Shown here piece by piece: positions 44,919 to 45,017 of a DNA stretch of 45,017 nt. The position numbers and the translations under genes were made by a program. Source of the DNA: Alphaproteobacteria bacterium. GTDB taxonomy: Bacteria > Pseudomonadota > Alphaproteobacteria > TMED109. Under the pieces are notes generated by a model. The model was not told the DNA's origin and did not search any database. It saw nothing but the letters and a program-made list of their open reading frames with translations. The stretch's first letter is position 1, and each line of letters opens with the position of its first letter. The stretch is taken from contig JAJDZX010000073.1 in assembly GCA_022824395.1 (NCBI GenBank), positions 1 to 45,017 of the forward strand. Direction: 5' to 3'.

Positions 44919-45017
44919 TCATTTCAGTTTGGGGAGCTGTTCGGGATCGACGAGAACGCGGATGCTCCGTGGCTCGCCGGGGACGCGTTCGATCAGGCGT
45001 GCCTGGTGGAGATTGAG
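44919..45017 (-). CDS. C-terminal end of an unidentified protein
   Basis: The minus strand encodes HQARLIERVPGEPRSIRVLV and DPEQLPKLK then TGA at 44919. The pattern is like the winged-helix wing of LexA-type DNA-binding domains (G-I-R-x-G-x-x-RSIxVL), but with only 32 residues the family is open. Its 3' end, followed by a sharp change into the truncated flotillin at 44879, suggests this is part of an inserted unit. The rest is outside the window. Confidence 0.4.
   Translation of the reverse strand, partial: LNLHQARLIERVPGEPRSIRVLVDPEQLPKLK

Overview
GC-rich bacterial chromosome segment with no plasmid or phage backbone genes. An alphaproteobacterium is the likeliest source: glnB-glnA lies beside a five-gene liv-type ABC cassette that includes a small membrane protein I associate with that class, a TRAP transporter set and lone TRAP binding protein are present, and many starts are GTG. 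The taxonomic call is inference.

Layout. (1) 1-3.15 kb is the right end of an integrated element: a PD-(D/E)XK-like protein, then a tyrosine recombinase, then a 45-nt copy of the 3' part of a tRNA-Arg(ACG) gene acting as the att site. (2) 3.2-9.9 kb is a graveyard of accessory genes: a DUF1643 gene without its start, a HIRAN/HipA-like pair whose kinase gene carries an in-frame TAG, broken IS4- and IS1595-type transposases, fragments of DUF3800 and HipA genes, and one intact toxin-antitoxin operon with a perfect palindromic operator. (3) 10.2-21.1 kb is mostly housekeeping: a LysR regulator, an exported protein, a TRAP dctPQM operon, a membrane protein, an AraC regulator divergent from a secreted alpha/beta hydrolase, a YbaN-like protein and an orphan TakP-like TRAP binding protein. 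A decayed second integrase lies at 12.3 kb. (4) 21.8-30.9 kb holds a DUF433/DUF5615 toxin-antitoxin pair, glnA and glnB behind a clear sigma-54 promoter, and the divergent livHMGF-DUF6867-livJ cluster ending at tRNA-Ser(CGA). (5) 30.9-36.0 kb is a conflict/defence island next to tRNA-Ser: DUF2188 plus a TIR-like protein, a decayed TIR gene, a large TOTE-type primase-helicase and a broken higBA pair. (6) 36.1-44.9 kb is a minus-strand catabolic operon: periplasmic binding protein, two permeases, ATPase, a second ATPase fused in frame to an amidase, and an acyl-CoA ligase. A truncated flotillin lies upstream, and the window ends in another gene fragment.

How it fits together. Regions 4 and 6 both concern nitrogen and carbon scavenging. 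glnBA sits under sigma-54/NtrC-type control next to an amino-acid importer. The region 6 operon reads as import of an amide, hydrolysis to ammonia plus a carboxylic acid, and activation of the acid to its CoA thioester. The covalent join of transporter ATPase and amidase is the most unusual feature. Regions 1, 2 and 5 are horizontally acquired material in various stages of decay.
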